The notes under the pieces were generated by a model. The model did not search any database. It had not been told where the DNA came from and saw only the letters and a program-made list of their open reading frames with translations. This document shows positions 33,499-44,103 of a stretch of 64,000 nucleotides of DNA, one piece after another (positions within the stretch are counted from its first letter, which is position 1; every line of letters starts with the position of its first letter). This DNA comes from Hybos culiciformis (Eukaryota; Arthropoda; Insecta; Diptera; Hybotidae): the NCBI GenBank assembly GCA_964007475.1, contig CAXFZM010000342.1, positions 62,001 to 126,000 of the forward strand, in the 5' to 3' direction. The position numbers and the translations under genes are program-made.

Positions 33499-34950
33499 AT
33501 GCCTGGTGACCCCGGTGGGGGCACAAATTACTTTGCCATTCTCGGTGAAGAACCATCCCCCAAAAGACGTAACAAAGGAAAAACCATAAGCCCTGAATCG
33601 TTTACAAGCTTTCCACCACTATCAACACCACAATCATTTGGAAATAAAAACGTGCACTACAATAACAAAGACAACCCCAAATTTATTCTGATAAAAAGCG
33701 CTGATCCAGGAAGAACCCTAGCCTCCTACAATGTTTTCTTGGTAACAAAATCAATAGAAGGTATAGTACAAAATTATCTTAACGCTAAATTTACTAGACA
33801 AGGCGATTTAATCATACTTGTTAGAAACGAGACACAGGCTCTAAAATTTATTAAAGCTAAGTCCCTCACAGGTGTTTGCAAGATAGAAGCCAAATATCAC
33901 CCCACATTAAATTATTGTCAAGGTATAATATATGCCCCTATCATAACACATTTACCAGAAGACGAAATAGTTGCTGGCCTGAAGGACCAAAACGTTACCG
34001 AGTGTAAAAAAATAACAAAATTTTTCAATGGTGAAAGCAAAAACACACCTTTACACATCTTAACCTTTAATAGTTACAACATACCGAAAGAAATCAAAGT
34101 TGGTTTTGAAAACATAAAAGTTGAACATTACATACCCCAACCCATGCAATGTAAAAATTGTTACAAACTGGGACACACAAAAAAATGGTGCAAGGCAGAA
34201 AAAAAATGTGAAATCTGCTCAAACAATTATCATTGCCTGGAAGATTGTAAGACGGTTAACTGTGCTAACTGCAACAAAGAACATCTATCAACCAACAAAA
34301 AATGTCCAGCAATTCTCAAAAGAAAAACAATAGTAAAATACCAAATCATCAACAAATGGACCTTCAAAGAATCAGCGGCCTACATCGAACAAAATCCACA
34401 ACATATTACAAATAACGATTTACCTACAATATCTATAGAAGAAGCTAAAATCTTAATAAAAAAGAAAACAGAAAAAAACGAAAAAATAACTGAACCACAA
34501 GCAAATAATACAAAACAAAATAACAATCAACATATCATTAATACCAACCAAAACGACAAACAAACAGAAAACATATTATCACAAACGCAAGAACTATCTC
34601 ATACCAAAAAAAATAATCTATCAAATGATAATCTCAACCTGTTAAACTCTCCTCAACATTTATACAACTTAGATAAAAACCCAAAAGAAAAAACAGTATT
34701 ACAAGCTCACAATCCAAACCAAAACTTATACAAAAACATTTCACAAAACTCAACACACAAAAATATTCTACCTGTACCCCAATTAAATTTTACAATTCAA
34801 AATTCAAATCCTAATTTAACACTTTCAAATTCCTCTTATCAACCTAATAAAACAAACATTCATAACGAAATTTTTCACTCCGCCAATTTAGAATGCTTGA
34901 GTGATGATATGTCAGAACAAAAACAAAAAAAAAAAAAATTTTTTTTTTAA
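33499..34950 (+). CDS. I-type LINE ORF1, gag-like nucleic-acid-binding protein (483 aa)
   Basis: ORF1 proteins of this group coat the element RNA and act as chaperones in the ribonucleoprotein. Residues about 75-210 hold the usual gag-like core. Three zinc knuckles follow at about 215-275: CKNCYKLGHTKKWC (C-x2-C-x4-H-x4-C), CEICSNNYHCLEDC, and CANC...H...C. The C-terminal half is Asn/Gln/Lys-rich and low in complexity, ending in a Lys/Phe run encoded by A- and T-homopolymers where the frame may have slipped. The ATG follows a run of A's, and ORF2 begins 58 bp after the stop. The frame is intact over its whole length. Confidence 0.85.
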   Translation: MPGDPGGGTNYFAILGEEPSPKRRNKGKTISPESFTSFPPLSTPQSFGNKNVHYNNKDNPKFILIKSADPGRTLASYNVFLVTKSIEGIVQNYLNAKFTRQGDLIILVRNETQALKFIKAKSLTGVCKIEAKYHPTLNYCQGIIYAPIITHLPEDEIVAGLKDQNVTECKKITKFFNGESKNTPLHILTFNSYNIPKEIKVGFENIKVEHYIPQPMQCKNCYKLGHTKKWCKAEKKCEICSNNYHCLEDCKTVNCANCNKEHLSTNKKCPAILKRKTIVKYQIINKWTFKESAAYIEQNPQHITNNDLPTISIEEAKILIKKKTEKNEKITEPQANNTKQNNNQHIINTNQNDKQTENILSQTQELSHTKKNNLSNDNLNLLNSPQHLYNLDKNPKEKTVLQAHNPNQNLYKNISQNSTHKNILPVPQLNFTIQNSNPNLTLSNSSYQPNKTNIHNEIFHSANLECLSDDMSEQKQKKKKFFF

Positions 34951-35008
34951 CTATGTATCTTATCTACAAAAAAAATTATTTTTTATTATTTTTCTCCCAA
35001 TTAACTAC

Positions 35009-36667
35009 ATGGATCTTACTATTATGCAATGGAATATAAAAGGTTACTACAATAATTTCACCAACTTACAAATATTAATAAAAAATCACTCTCCAGATAT
35101 TATTACATTACAGGAAACCCACGTGCTCCACAATGTAACACCAATTGTACATAAAAACTACACTGGCATCTTCACAAACTGAACTAATAATACACATGCC
35201 AAACAAGGAACTGCTATACTAATAAAAAAAAACATTTCATTTAAAATCAATTTCCAGTCAGACAACAGTGTATCCGTCAATATTTCAAATAAACCAGATA
35301 TATCTATTATTTCTTGCTACTTCCCACCCTGCGAACTTATAACCAGCTTCGGCTTAGATAACTTAATTTACAACAATAATAATAATAATTTTATAATTTC
35401 AGGTGACTTTAATAGTTGGAGCCCATTATGGGGCTCAGCTAAACTCAATCAAAGGGGTAAAGCAGTGGAAAACTTTATAAATGCGAACAATCTTGTTATT
35501 TTAAACGATGTCTCACCAACACACTTTTCGACACACAACACTTTTACTAATGTTGATCTAACTTTATGCTCACCAACAATTGCACCTCTGTGCAGCTGGG
35601 TAACATTAAATTCTCTTTTCGGCAGCGATCATTTTCCTATCTTAACTAATATTAAATGTCCAAATTATACAAATCAAGAACGTAAATTCCTACCAAAGTT
35701 CAAAGTAAATTTAGCAGATTGGAAAATTTTCTCTAAAATTTCCTTAAAAGCTCACTCCTTGCGTTTTCCAAGTGAAAACATAAACAGAGAAGCAGCCACT
35801 TTAACGAAAATTATTCGAGATAGTGCTAACAGGTCAATTCCTCAAACCCAACCAACAACTTTTAAAAAAAAGTTTCCTTGGTGGGACAATAGCCTACAGA
35901 AATTAAAGCTAGCAAAAAATAAAGCCTGGAATAAATACAGACATTACCCTACGACTAATAACCTTATAGAATTCAAAAAACTCAGATCTAAATTCAAATT
36001 ATCCTTAAAATCCGCAAAAATAAATGCTTTTAACAAATTCACAGCTAATATTAATCCGAAAACTTTAATTCCAGTACTCTGGAAAAATATTCAAAATATC
36101 TCAGGAAACTTCTCAGCTCAAGAAATAAAAATAATAAAACTTAATAATGGAGAGGCAATAACTAACATTAAAGAAATTGCAGAAGCTCTAGCTTCCAATT
36201 GGTCTCAAAAATCGAGTGACCATGAATTTTCACAGGAATTCAACGACAAGAAAAACAACTGCCTAAATCTCTTTAACTGGAAAAATAACTTGGCAATCTC
36301 TAAGCAAGCTAAAATGATTGAGGACGACATCACGTTATTAGAATTTAACTCTGCTCTAAGTAAACTTAAAGGCACCACTCCAGGATACGATCGAATATCG
36401 TATCCTTTCATAAAAAACTTACCAGATGTAATTAAAAAACGTATATGTGACCTTTACAATAGCATACTAACCACCAGCATCATACCACAGCAATGGAAAA
36501 TCGCTACCATAATTCCCCTACCAAAACCAGGCAAATCAAAAGACAATATCGACTCATATAGAATGATTTCCCTTTTACCATGTATGAGTAAAATCCTCGA
36601 AAAAATAATAGCCACTCGAATACAATTTTAGACTCGAACCAGGTCGGTTTCAAATCCAAAAAAGGGA
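35009..36667 (+). pseudogene. I-type LINE ORF2, endonuclease and start of RT (one stop, one frameshift)
   Basis: From the ATG at 35,009 the frame encodes an APE-type endonuclease: QWNIKG near the start, the catalytic LQETH, SGDFNSWSPLWGS, and SDHFPI. A single in-frame TGA at 35,180-35,182 interrupts it, and the same frame resumes at once and runs to 36,631. RT motifs then begin: a TTPGYDRISYPFIKNLP region and a SYRMISLLPCMSKILEKII block. Near 36,628 a one-base loss moves the frame; it continues as DSNQVGFKSKKGTQD up to the hAT-type insert. The two lesions show the copy is no longer competent, but all endonuclease signature residues remain. Confidence 0.85.
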
Positions 36668-36675
36668 CACAAGAT

Positions 36676-37117
36676 CAATGTTACAAAAAGAGGAAATGAT
36701 TAAACACACAATTTTCGAAAAAAAAAAGGTTTATACCAACAGAAAATCAATAAAAAAAACCACTCCGAAAGAAACAAAATATATACCAAAACATAGCAAA
36801 ATGTGTATTATAAAAACAAATATAAAATTCAGATGTTACTTTGTAGTTAGAAAAATAAATTTCATTTAAATCGAAATTAGTTTCGTCCAAAATATTCGAT
36901 TTAATTCGCCTGAATAAAATCGATAAAAAAATCGTATAGTAGAAACGAAACGATTTTCCAGCAAAAAAATTTATGATTGATTAGTGAAGTTTAAAATTTT
37001 TTAATAAAATAACTTTATTATTGCGTTAAATTTGGTCTGCGCGCAAAATAAATGATCTGCGCGCAAGCAAAAAAAGGGTGCGCTAGGGCGCACGCGCGCA
37101 GCTTAGAGGGAACATTG
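36676..37117. mobile_element. 442-bp non-autonomous hAT-type element in the LINE RT
   Basis: The ends are CAATGTTAC on the left and the complement of CAATGTTCCCTCTAAGCTGC on the right. The perfect 8-bp duplication CACAAGAT flanks it (36,668-36,675 and 37,118-37,125), as expected for hAT. The right end is unusually rich in CGCGCG and GCGCAC. Element plus one duplication copy is 450 bp, so the RT frame is in the same register on both sides. There is no transposase. Confidence 0.9.
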
Positions 37118-37427
37118 CACAAGATAGTTTATTACATATTGACCAATTTATATGTAATGGACTATCAACAAGAAGTCACATCTCAATTCTAGCAATTGAT
37201 TTTCAAAAGGCCTTTGATAGAATCGGTTTACACTCCATTCTTAATCAAATGAAAAATTGTGGCTTTGGTACAAATATCATAAATTATGTAAAAAAATTTT
37301 TACTAAATAGAAAAATTAGAGTAAAAACAAGTAATGAATTTTCGTCAGTGTACCCACTCCAAAATGGTGTGCCTCAAGGATCCCCTCTTTCAGTTACATT
37401 TTTTTTAATTGCATTCCAATACCTTAG
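37118..37427 (+). pseudogene. I-type LINE ORF2, middle RT fragment
   Basis: Reading on from the hAT target site, this encodes ILAIDFQKAFDRIG (RT motif A with its catalytic Asp) and NGVPQGSPLSVTFFLIAF (motif B). The reading frame then runs into the 3' end of the CR1-like insertion. The first catalytic Asp is intact. Confidence 0.85.
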
Positions 37428-37644
37428 CACTTATTTATTTATTTATTTATTTCATATCTGCTTAATACAAACAGTTTACAAAAAAGCTTAAATCTACAGT
37501 TTACAAAAAATATACATTATCAAAGCAAAAATTTACTTACACAATTAATTATTTATTATTATTATAATAAAAAACAAAAAATGATCATCATAGCAAAAAA
37601 TTAAATTACATAACATAATTCTATTCGTAAGAAATAAAATATTT

Positions 37645-40608
37645 TTAGCGAAAGTCAATACGGTTAAATAATCGAGTTTTTTGAATATGTTTTGATAAGG
37701 AAAGGTCAATGAAATCTTTGTATCTATTACCCAAAATCAACATTCGATTGACAGGTTCAAATTTACAATAATTAGTTCTATGGGGAAAAGTAACAAAGAG
37801 ATTTGGGGAGCGCAATCTGAAATTAGTAGTAAAATGAATTTTATTGGAAATATATTTGGATACTATATTATTGTTAATAATTTCAATTAGGAAAATGAGA
37901 TCAGCCACCTCTCGCCTTTTTTCCAATGAAGTCAAATTAATCAAATTAAGTCTGTTGTGATAAGATGGAAGAACAAGTGGGTCAGACCAAGGTAAGTTAC
38001 GTAAAGCAAATCTCAGAAATTTTTTCTGAATGGATTCAATTCTATCAATGTGAACTTGATAGAACGGAGACCAGACTTGGCTGGCATATTCCAAATTGGG
38101 TCGGACCAAAGTCATAAATAGAGCTTTTAAAGTATAGGGATCTAGAAAATCTTTGGACCAACGTTTAACGAAACCCAACAATGAATTGGCCTTGTTTATG
38201 ATATAGGTGTAATGATTTTTAAAAGAAAGTTTTTCATCAAAGTAAATGCCGAGATCTTTGATTGATTCAACTCTTTCCAAAGGTTCGTTGTTAAAAGAGT
38301 AAGATGTTTGAATTCTATTTACTCGACGGGAATAAGTCACAAATTGGCATTTTCCAATATTAAGCTTAAGATTATTAACATGACACCAATTATAGAAGTT
38401 GTCTAGGTCATGTTGAAGCAGAGAGCTGTCAGATTCAGTCACAATTTTTTTGAAAAATTTCATATCATCTGCATATATCTGCACTTCACAATGGTTTAGA
38501 ACGGAAATGACGTCATTTACAGAAATGATAAAAAGTAATGGGCCTAAGTGACTACCTTGGGGAACTCCGGAGTTTGCTGAAATCGGGGATGATGTAACGC
38601 CTCTGAAAGTGACATTGTAACTTCTTCCCGAGAGGTAAGACTGTATCCAGTTGAGAAAATATTCAGGGAAGCCGTAAGCTTTCAATTTAAGAAGAATTAC
38701 GCTATGTGGTAAGATGTCAAAAGCTTTACTTAAGTCAGTATAGACGACGTCTGTTTGAAAACCTTCCTCCATGTTAGCTAGAAATTTGGAAGTACATTCA
38801 ACTAAGTTTGTTGTGGTCGATTTATGCTTCATAAAACCGTGTTGGTTATCAACAAGAAATTTTGTGCAATGAGGATAAATTTCGTCAAAGATTATGAGTT
38901 CAAACAGTTTTGGGATTGAGGAAAGTTTTGCGATAGGACGGTAATTAGAGACATCATTTCTAGCATTAGCTTTATGGGTGGGTCTGATAAATGCCTTTTT
39001 CCAGATGGATGGAAAAATACCTAAGGACAAGGAAAGGTTGAAGAGGCAGGATAATGGGAGAGCAAGAACATCAGAACAATTTTTTAAGATAATTTCTGGA
39101 ACACCGTCTGGACCGGGAGAAGCATTATATCCAAGACGGTTCAGATATTTTTTTACCAGGCCGTCGTCAAAATAAAGATTGGAGAAGGTTGTTTTAATAC
39201 AGTTATTCAAATGGGTGAAATTAGAATCCAGAGCATTAAATGCGGTGTCCGGGTACGATTTAGAAAAGAAGTTTCGAAAAAACTCACATATTGTACCTGA
39301 ATCACCACTCGAAGAATTAAAGAATTTCATAAATGAAGGGTATTGGTCTGATTTTCTTCTTGAATTCACAAATTTCCAGAAAGATTTAGGATTGGATTTC
39401 AATTTTACAGACATGTCTGAAATATAACGATCATGTGACTGATTTAAAAGTTCTTTAAAGTTATTAAATAAAATTATGAAGTTACTGTAGTCACTGTCAG
39501 TTTTTGATTTAAGGTACTTGCGCCATACCTTGTTTTTTCTGTTTCTTAATGTCTTTAAGTCACGGGTAAACCAAGGCGGACTGGAATTGCAGTCTTTGTC
39601 TCGTTCCAAAGGAGTGAAAATATTAAAACCTTCTACTAAGATTTCATAAAATTTTAACGATATTTGCTCAATATTATTATCAAGAAATAATAGAGAGAAG
39701 TCAATATTACTATAAAATTCGTTCAGTCCATTGAAGTTAGTTTTATTAAAATTAAAATGCATAGAGCAAGTCAAATTTTTTGGACAGGAGGGGGTATTAA
39801 TGCATAAGGAAAAACTAAGAGGGGGATGATAAGAGTCTATATCAACTAATGGGCAGGAACTTTCTATCGGAATAATATTGTCCCAGTTAGAAACAAAAAC
39901 GAGATCAAGTTGTTTATCCTGGTGATTTTTTATGGAAGAGATTTGCTGAAGAAAGCATGAGTTTAGTGAATCAATAAATATCGATTCAAGTTCATTAAGA
40001 TCTCCAGAAGGGATTAAGAAATTATCTTCATCATGATGAATCCAGTTAATGTTGGAGAGATTAAAATCGCCAAAAATAAAGAGTTCATCAGAGGGTTCTA
40101 AGTTTGCAGAAAAGGATTCAATAATTGTTACAAATTTCTGATATAGATCAATATTTCGACCTGGAGGAATATAACAATTTATTATAAATATATTACCAGA
40201 AGACCCTTTTACACTAATTCCAACTATTTCTAATGGGTCATGGCTCGAGAAAGCAATTTCTGTTGCGTGAAAAGAATTCTTTATAGCAACTAAAACACCC
40301 CCTCCCCTAGGCACTCTCCCGCTATTTGGCTCTGTGTGAGACATAGCATATCGATCGTTCCTAAAGACAGAATATGTTGAGTCAAAAATTTCTAAATTAG
40401 AGATAGAAGAGGTTAGCCATGTTTCAGTCAGGATATATAAATCAAGATCGAGGGTAGATGAATTAAGACGTATATTTTTCGTCTTGGTGCGCAGACCTCT
40501 GACATTTTGGTAGTAAATGGAGATATGCTGGGGTTCATTTACTACTTGAACCGGAACAAGATTATTATTTATGGAAATGGGAGATGGGCCGAAAAAACCT
40601 TTGTTCAT
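37645..40608 (-). CDS. CR1-like LINE ORF2, endonuclease and reverse transcriptase (987 aa)
   Basis: This polyprotein would nick target DNA and copy the element RNA onto it. The APE endonuclease (about residues 30-245) carries IYYQNVRGLRTK, LTETWL, IFGDFNLSNINW and a terminal SYHPPL motif in place of SDHxP. The RT (about 470-760) carries GPDGVPEIILKNC, VVYTDLSKAFDIL (motif A), SGVPQGSHLGPLLFI (motif B) and QIYADDMKFF (motif C, YADD intact). A CR1/Jockey-type C-terminal region follows with IQKKFLRFALR, and no RNase H is present. There are no stops or frameshifts. It overlaps the end of ORF1 by 44 bp. Long antisense frames across it are shadows. Confidence 0.92.
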   Translation of the reverse strand: MNKGFFGPSPISINNNLVPVQVVNEPQHISIYYQNVRGLRTKTKNIRLNSSTLDLDLYILTETWLTSSISNLEIFDSTYSVFRNDRYAMSHTEPNSGRVPRGGGVLVAIKNSFHATEIAFSSHDPLEIVGISVKGSSGNIFIINCYIPPGRNIDLYQKFVTIIESFSANLEPSDELFIFGDFNLSNINWIHHDEDNFLIPSGDLNELESIFIDSLNSCFLQQISSIKNHQDKQLDLVFVSNWDNIIPIESSCPLVDIDSYHPPLSFSLCINTPSCPKNLTCSMHFNFNKTNFNGLNEFYSNIDFSLLFLDNNIEQISLKFYEILVEGFNIFTPLERDKDCNSSPPWFTRDLKTLRNRKNKVWRKYLKSKTDSDYSNFIILFNNFKELLNQSHDRYISDMSVKLKSNPKSFWKFVNSRRKSDQYPSFMKFFNSSSGDSGTICEFFRNFFSKSYPDTAFNALDSNFTHLNNCIKTTFSNLYFDDGLVKKYLNRLGYNASPGPDGVPEIILKNCSDVLALPLSCLFNLSLSLGIFPSIWKKAFIRPTHKANARNDVSNYRPIAKLSSIPKLFELIIFDEIYPHCTKFLVDNQHGFMKHKSTTTNLVECTSKFLANMEEGFQTDVVYTDLSKAFDILPHSVILLKLKAYGFPEYFLNWIQSYLSGRSYNVTFRGVTSSPISANSGVPQGSHLGPLLFIISVNDVISVLNHCEVQIYADDMKFFKKIVTESDSSLLQHDLDNFYNWCHVNNLKLNIGKCQFVTYSRRVNRIQTSYSFNNEPLERVESIKDLGIYFDEKLSFKNHYTYIINKANSLLGFVKRWSKDFLDPYTLKALFMTLVRPNLEYASQVWSPFYQVHIDRIESIQKKFLRFALRNLPWSDPLVLPSYHNRLNLINLTSLEKRREVADLIFLIEIINNNIVSKYISNKIHFTTNFRLRSPNLFVTFPHRTNYCKFEPVNRMLILGNRYKDFIDLSLSKHIQKTRLFNRIDFR

Positions 40609-41197
40609 TTTCTCTTATTCTTTGAACATAGTCCATTCTTTTAGCTCTTAGCTCCGAAGCGTAGGAAGAGAGATCTGAGTTAATATGTTGGGTTGGCAGG
40701 CCAATAGCAGCATGGTATCTCTCATATAGACATCTAAGTTCTGTAATGTCGGTAGGGAGGCCTTCTTCTAACAGTCTCGTTCTAAGGTAAGTGGTGGTCT
40801 TTCCATTGATACTAAACGAGTCATCCTTATCATACAGGTAAGCGAGATAAAGTCTTATATCGTCATATAATTTTTTGTCACGCAATCGTGCCAGAACATA
40901 ACGGCCATTGTCAGACACAAGAGATTTTTGTGTCAATTTAACGATTGGAGGAAAAAGTGGGTCGAGAAATGAGGGTGGAGTCGGGGTGGGCTCAAATTGA
41001 TTATTAACAGGAGGTTTGTAAGGATTAATAATCGGGGTGGGCTGAAATTGATTTTTGACAGGAGGTTTATAAGGATTTATTGTTTCGGCCTGTATAAAAT
41101 TACTATATTTAGGTGACCTCGAATGTTGATTTTGAGCTATATTTTTAAAATTTGAATTATTGTTAAATTTTTTATTCGGGAGATTTTCATTCGGGAC
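40565..41197 (-). CDS. CR1-like LINE ORF1, C-terminal part
   Basis: The open frame extends to 41,368, but its first 57 or so codons are antisense to the I-type RT, so the true ORF1 part begins near 41,197. It shows a Pro/Asn-rich linker with a repeated NPYKPPV(K/N)NQF(Q/E)PTP motif, then a helical C-terminal domain (RLRDKKLYDDIRLYLAYLY) with charged residues that matches no domain I recognise. The zinc-finger N-terminus found in the related element at 55 kb is missing through 5' truncation. It overlaps the ORF2 start. Confidence 0.7.
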   Translation of the reverse strand, partial: VPNENLPNKKFNNNSNFKNIAQNQHSRSPKYSNFIQAETINPYKPPVKNQFQPTPIINPYKPPVNNQFEPTPTPPSFLDPLFPPIVKLTQKSLVSDNGRYVLARLRDKKLYDDIRLYLAYLYDKDDSFSINGKTTTYLRTRLLEEGLPTDITELRCLYERYHAAIGLPTQHINSDLSSYASELRAKRMDYVQRIRENEQRFFRPISHFHK

Positions 41198-42902
41198 ATT
41201 TTCTATACTATATAAACATAATTCCATCATTAAATACAATATTGATGCTGACGACCTCTCTTTATTTTTTAAAATTTCCAACATTAATAAAATACAACTA
41301 ACTCTTAACATTATTTTTAGTGACATAATATCCTGGGGCTTAGTAGAAGGATCAAAAATATCATTCAATAAATGTAAACACCTACATATCTGCAGGAAAA
41401 GGAATTGTAACGGGTACGAATTTTCATTCGGAAATACAAAAATTGAAAATGTTAACGAATTGAAATTACTTGGTCTTACTTTCGACCAAAAATATAACTG
41501 GAGGGCTCATTTAATAGAATTAAGCAAATCACTTAATAAAAGATTAAATATTGTAAAATGGATATCAAAGAAAAGTAGTGAATCACATGTAAATACAATA
41601 ATTTATATCATAAAAGCAATTATGTTATCAAAAATCGATTACGGTCTACCTATCTCTGCAAATCGTTGCAGCAAAACCAACCTCCGATTGATTAAAACAC
41701 CCTATAATTCAGCTATACGATCAGCTCTAGGGGCATTCAGAACTTCTCCAATCAATAAAATGTTACAAGAAGCTGCTACTCCATCAATAGAGGAAAGATT
41801 CGAAATTTTAACAGGTAACATAGTTGCCAAGCTTAAGTATGCTTATGGCTCTCCTATACAAAAAGACCTTTTGTGGATGCTTAAAAGAAAGAAAATGCCA
41901 AAAATAAAATCAGCAATTTGCAAGGCTATATCAATGGCCCAAACTTTTGACATTCCATTAAGCATTCCCACATATACAGCGTCAAAATATCCACCCTGGC
42001 ATACAAATAATAATATTATCACAGACCTAGCTGCCTACCCGAAAGAAACAACATCAAGTCAAATCTACAAAGCAGCATTTCAAGAAAAAATAAATCCATT
42101 AATAGATTCTCATTGGAAAATACTATACACTGATGGCACTAAATCAGCAATAGACACTGGTTTTGCAATAGTAGAGCACAACACAAAAGTTATCAAAATT
42201 GCAAAACTTAATCCAGATTCGTCAATATTTCATGTTGAAGCTGAGGGCATATTAGCCGCCATTAAAATCTCAGTCATGTCAAAGGGAAAAACTTGTATTT
42301 GCACAGATAGCCTATCGGTTATAAACGCAACCAAAAATCCGACTAATAAAAATCCTACAATTATCCAGATAAGAGATCTGCTTAGTAAATGGCCTAATAA
42401 ATTGAGATTAATTTGGATCCCTGGCCACTCAGGTATCGATGGAAATGAAATAGCGGACCAAGCAGCCAAGTGTTCACTAATCAGTCCCATCCATTTAGAA
42501 AATAACGAATTATCAGAAGCCGATGTAAAAAGAAAATTAAAAATGAAAATGCCAAACCACCTAGAAACCTTATCAATTTCCCACAACAATAGTAAAAAAC
42601 CATATCCTGATAACTGTTCCAGAAAGCAAATTACAACTTTCATAAGGCTAAGACTAGGCCACACAAGATTAACACACGAACATCTTCTATCAAACTCATC
42701 AACAGACCCGCCGTTCTGCAGCTACTGTCGTATGAATGTTACCGTGAACCACTATTTGGACAATTGCATTTTCTTCTCAAAGCAACGTAAATCGATTTTT
42801 GATAATACTTTGCCGTCTGAAATACTCAAAGACATTAACAAAAAAAATATTATAAAAATTAATAAATACGTAAAACAAACAAATATGTACAATAAAATTT
42901 AA
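41198..42902 (+). pseudogene. I-type LINE ORF2, end of RT and RNase H
   Basis: This resumes the RT right after the CR1-like insert. Motif C reads NIDADDLSLFF: the aromatic residue of the usual F/YADD box is Asp (codon GAT), while both catalytic Asp residues remain. The thumb region follows, then an RNase H domain with all expected acids: ILYTDGT, HVEAEG, CTDSLS and GNEIADQA, and the IPGHSG loop. A C-terminal zinc motif CSYC...H...C closes the protein. No stop occurs before 42,902. The Y-to-D change probably impairs the enzyme. Confidence 0.85.
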
Positions 42903-43155
42903 CTCCTTTAAATATGTAATATAAAATGAGCTCTCCAATTATAAAAAAAAAAAAAATTTCAACATACCCATATCCATAACCCTTAATCCAAAACTATCAT
43001 TAAATTTCCCATCCATCAAAAATATAAAATAATAGTTATAACATAAATAGGTTCTAAGGCCCTAGCAGCTAAGATCCAGATTTAAGAATTTGTTTGTAAT
43101 TTATTATAATAAATTCAAATTAATAAATAAAATAAAATAAATAAATAAATAATCT
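42903..43155 (+). other. 3' region and A-rich tail of the I-type LINE
   Basis: AT-rich non-coding sequence with AATAAATAAAATAAAATAAA-type repeats at 43,115-43,150, taken as the element tail. Beyond it to 43,380 I see nothing. Confidence 0.6.
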
Positions 43156-43382
43156 AAATAACATTTTAAAAATTTTTTGTAAATATAAATAAATATAAGT
43201 AAAAAAATAGAGAAACATTGCAATGAAAGATGCCCTAAAATATTAATTATTAGTATTAGTTTTGAAAACATTTTGGAAAATGAGAACAGATTTTAATTTT
43301 CAATTTCTCATGCAGCTGTTTGATATTTATTATTTCAAAATTAACGTTTTTTTACTTAAATGTATATAAAATTCTAGCTGAC

Positions 43383-43632
43383 CCGGGTGCTCCGCTACCC
43401 CTCCCACCTGCCCTTCCCGCCTTTTCCTCCCGCCTTTTCCTCCCACATTTTTCTCCCGCCTTTTCCTCCCGCCTTTTCCTCCCGCATTTTCCTCCCGCCT
43501 TTTCCTCTCGCCTTTTCCTTCCGCCTTTTCCTCCCCCTACCCCTCCCGCCTTCCCCTCCCGCCTGTCCCTCCCGCCTTCCCCTCCCTCCCGCCTGACCGT
43601 CCCGCCTGCCCCTCCCACCTGCCCCTCCCTCA
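43383..43632. repeat. Polypyrimidine minisatellite (CCCGCCTTTTCCTC)
   Basis: Tandem units of about 12-15 bp of the form CCCGCCTTTTCCTC, grading into CTCCCGCCTGTCC-type units. All purines are on the minus strand. The Pro-rich and Arg/Gly-rich frames on both strands are artefacts. Such a tract could adopt triplex or slipped structures (inference). Confidence 0.9.
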
Positions 43633-43639
43633 ACTTTTT

Positions 43640-44100
43640 TGCAATGAAGCTCTAGCACTAGTTCATAGTATTTCTAAAAATATTCACAAATTTCAATAAA
43701 AATTATTTTGCTGCTTATATATAATGTTACAATACTAATTAGCTAATTAGGAGTTTGAAGTATAATTTGTCTGTAGACATTATAATATTGTCGGTGGCCA
43801 GTATAGCATGAAGAAAAATTCAAACTAAAGCTACGAAGGTATCATTTTGTATTAAAAAAAGAAAAAGAAAGATAGACTAATAATTATTCCTAATTAAAAA
43901 TATTAATTGTAATGAATTGTGTTAATGAAGGATCTTAATCAAATTTCAAATAGATTAGAAACAGAATTGATAACTTATCAAAAATTTTGAAATTACGTCA
44001 TGGGCAAAAAATAGTTCAAAAATCCAAACATAATATACCTAATGCACAAAAAAATATTTATAAGTATGTACACTACAAATAATGTTATTTTTATCTTTTA
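43640..44100. other. Unassigned AT-rich spacer
   Basis: No gene or repeat seen apart from the polypyrimidine tract at the end that could act as a splice acceptor for the next feature. Confidence 0.4.
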
Positions 44101-44103
44101 GCC

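Larger units (their letters stand above)
37430..41197 (-). mobile_element. CR1/Jockey-type LINE, 5'-truncated, inserted in the I-type LINE
   Basis: The 3' end lies at low coordinates and ends in an (AAAT)n-like tail, seen as TTATTTATTTATTTATTT at 37,432. ORF2 is intact and ORF1 is cut at its 5' end near 41,197, where the I-type sequence resumes. No clear target duplication was found by eye. The intact ORF2 suggests a fairly recent insertion. Confidence 0.85.
33499..43155 (+). mobile_element. I-clade non-LTR retrotransposon, split by two later insertions
   Basis: Plus-strand segments in order are ORF1 (33,499-34,950), ORF2 first part (35,009-36,667), a hAT-type insert (36,676-37,117), ORF2 middle (37,118 to about 37,427), a CR1-like insert on the minus strand (about 37,430-41,197), ORF2 last part (to 42,902) and a 3' region ending in an A-rich AAATAAATAAATAA tail near 43,150. 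An APE endonuclease, RT and RNase H in one ORF2 plus a CCHC ORF1 indicate the I clade or a close RNase H-bearing group. Confidence 0.85.

Noticed and set aside
38978..39427. Plus-strand open frames within the CR1-like LINE
   Set aside because: They are antisense shadows of the intact minus-strand ORF2.
40565..41368. The full 267-codon minus frame as one LINE ORF1 protein
   Set aside because: The first 57 or so codons are antisense to the I-type RT; the LINE sequence starts only near 41,197.
43320..43658. Pro-rich and Gly/Arg-rich frames
   Set aside because: They are translations of the polypyrimidine minisatellite.
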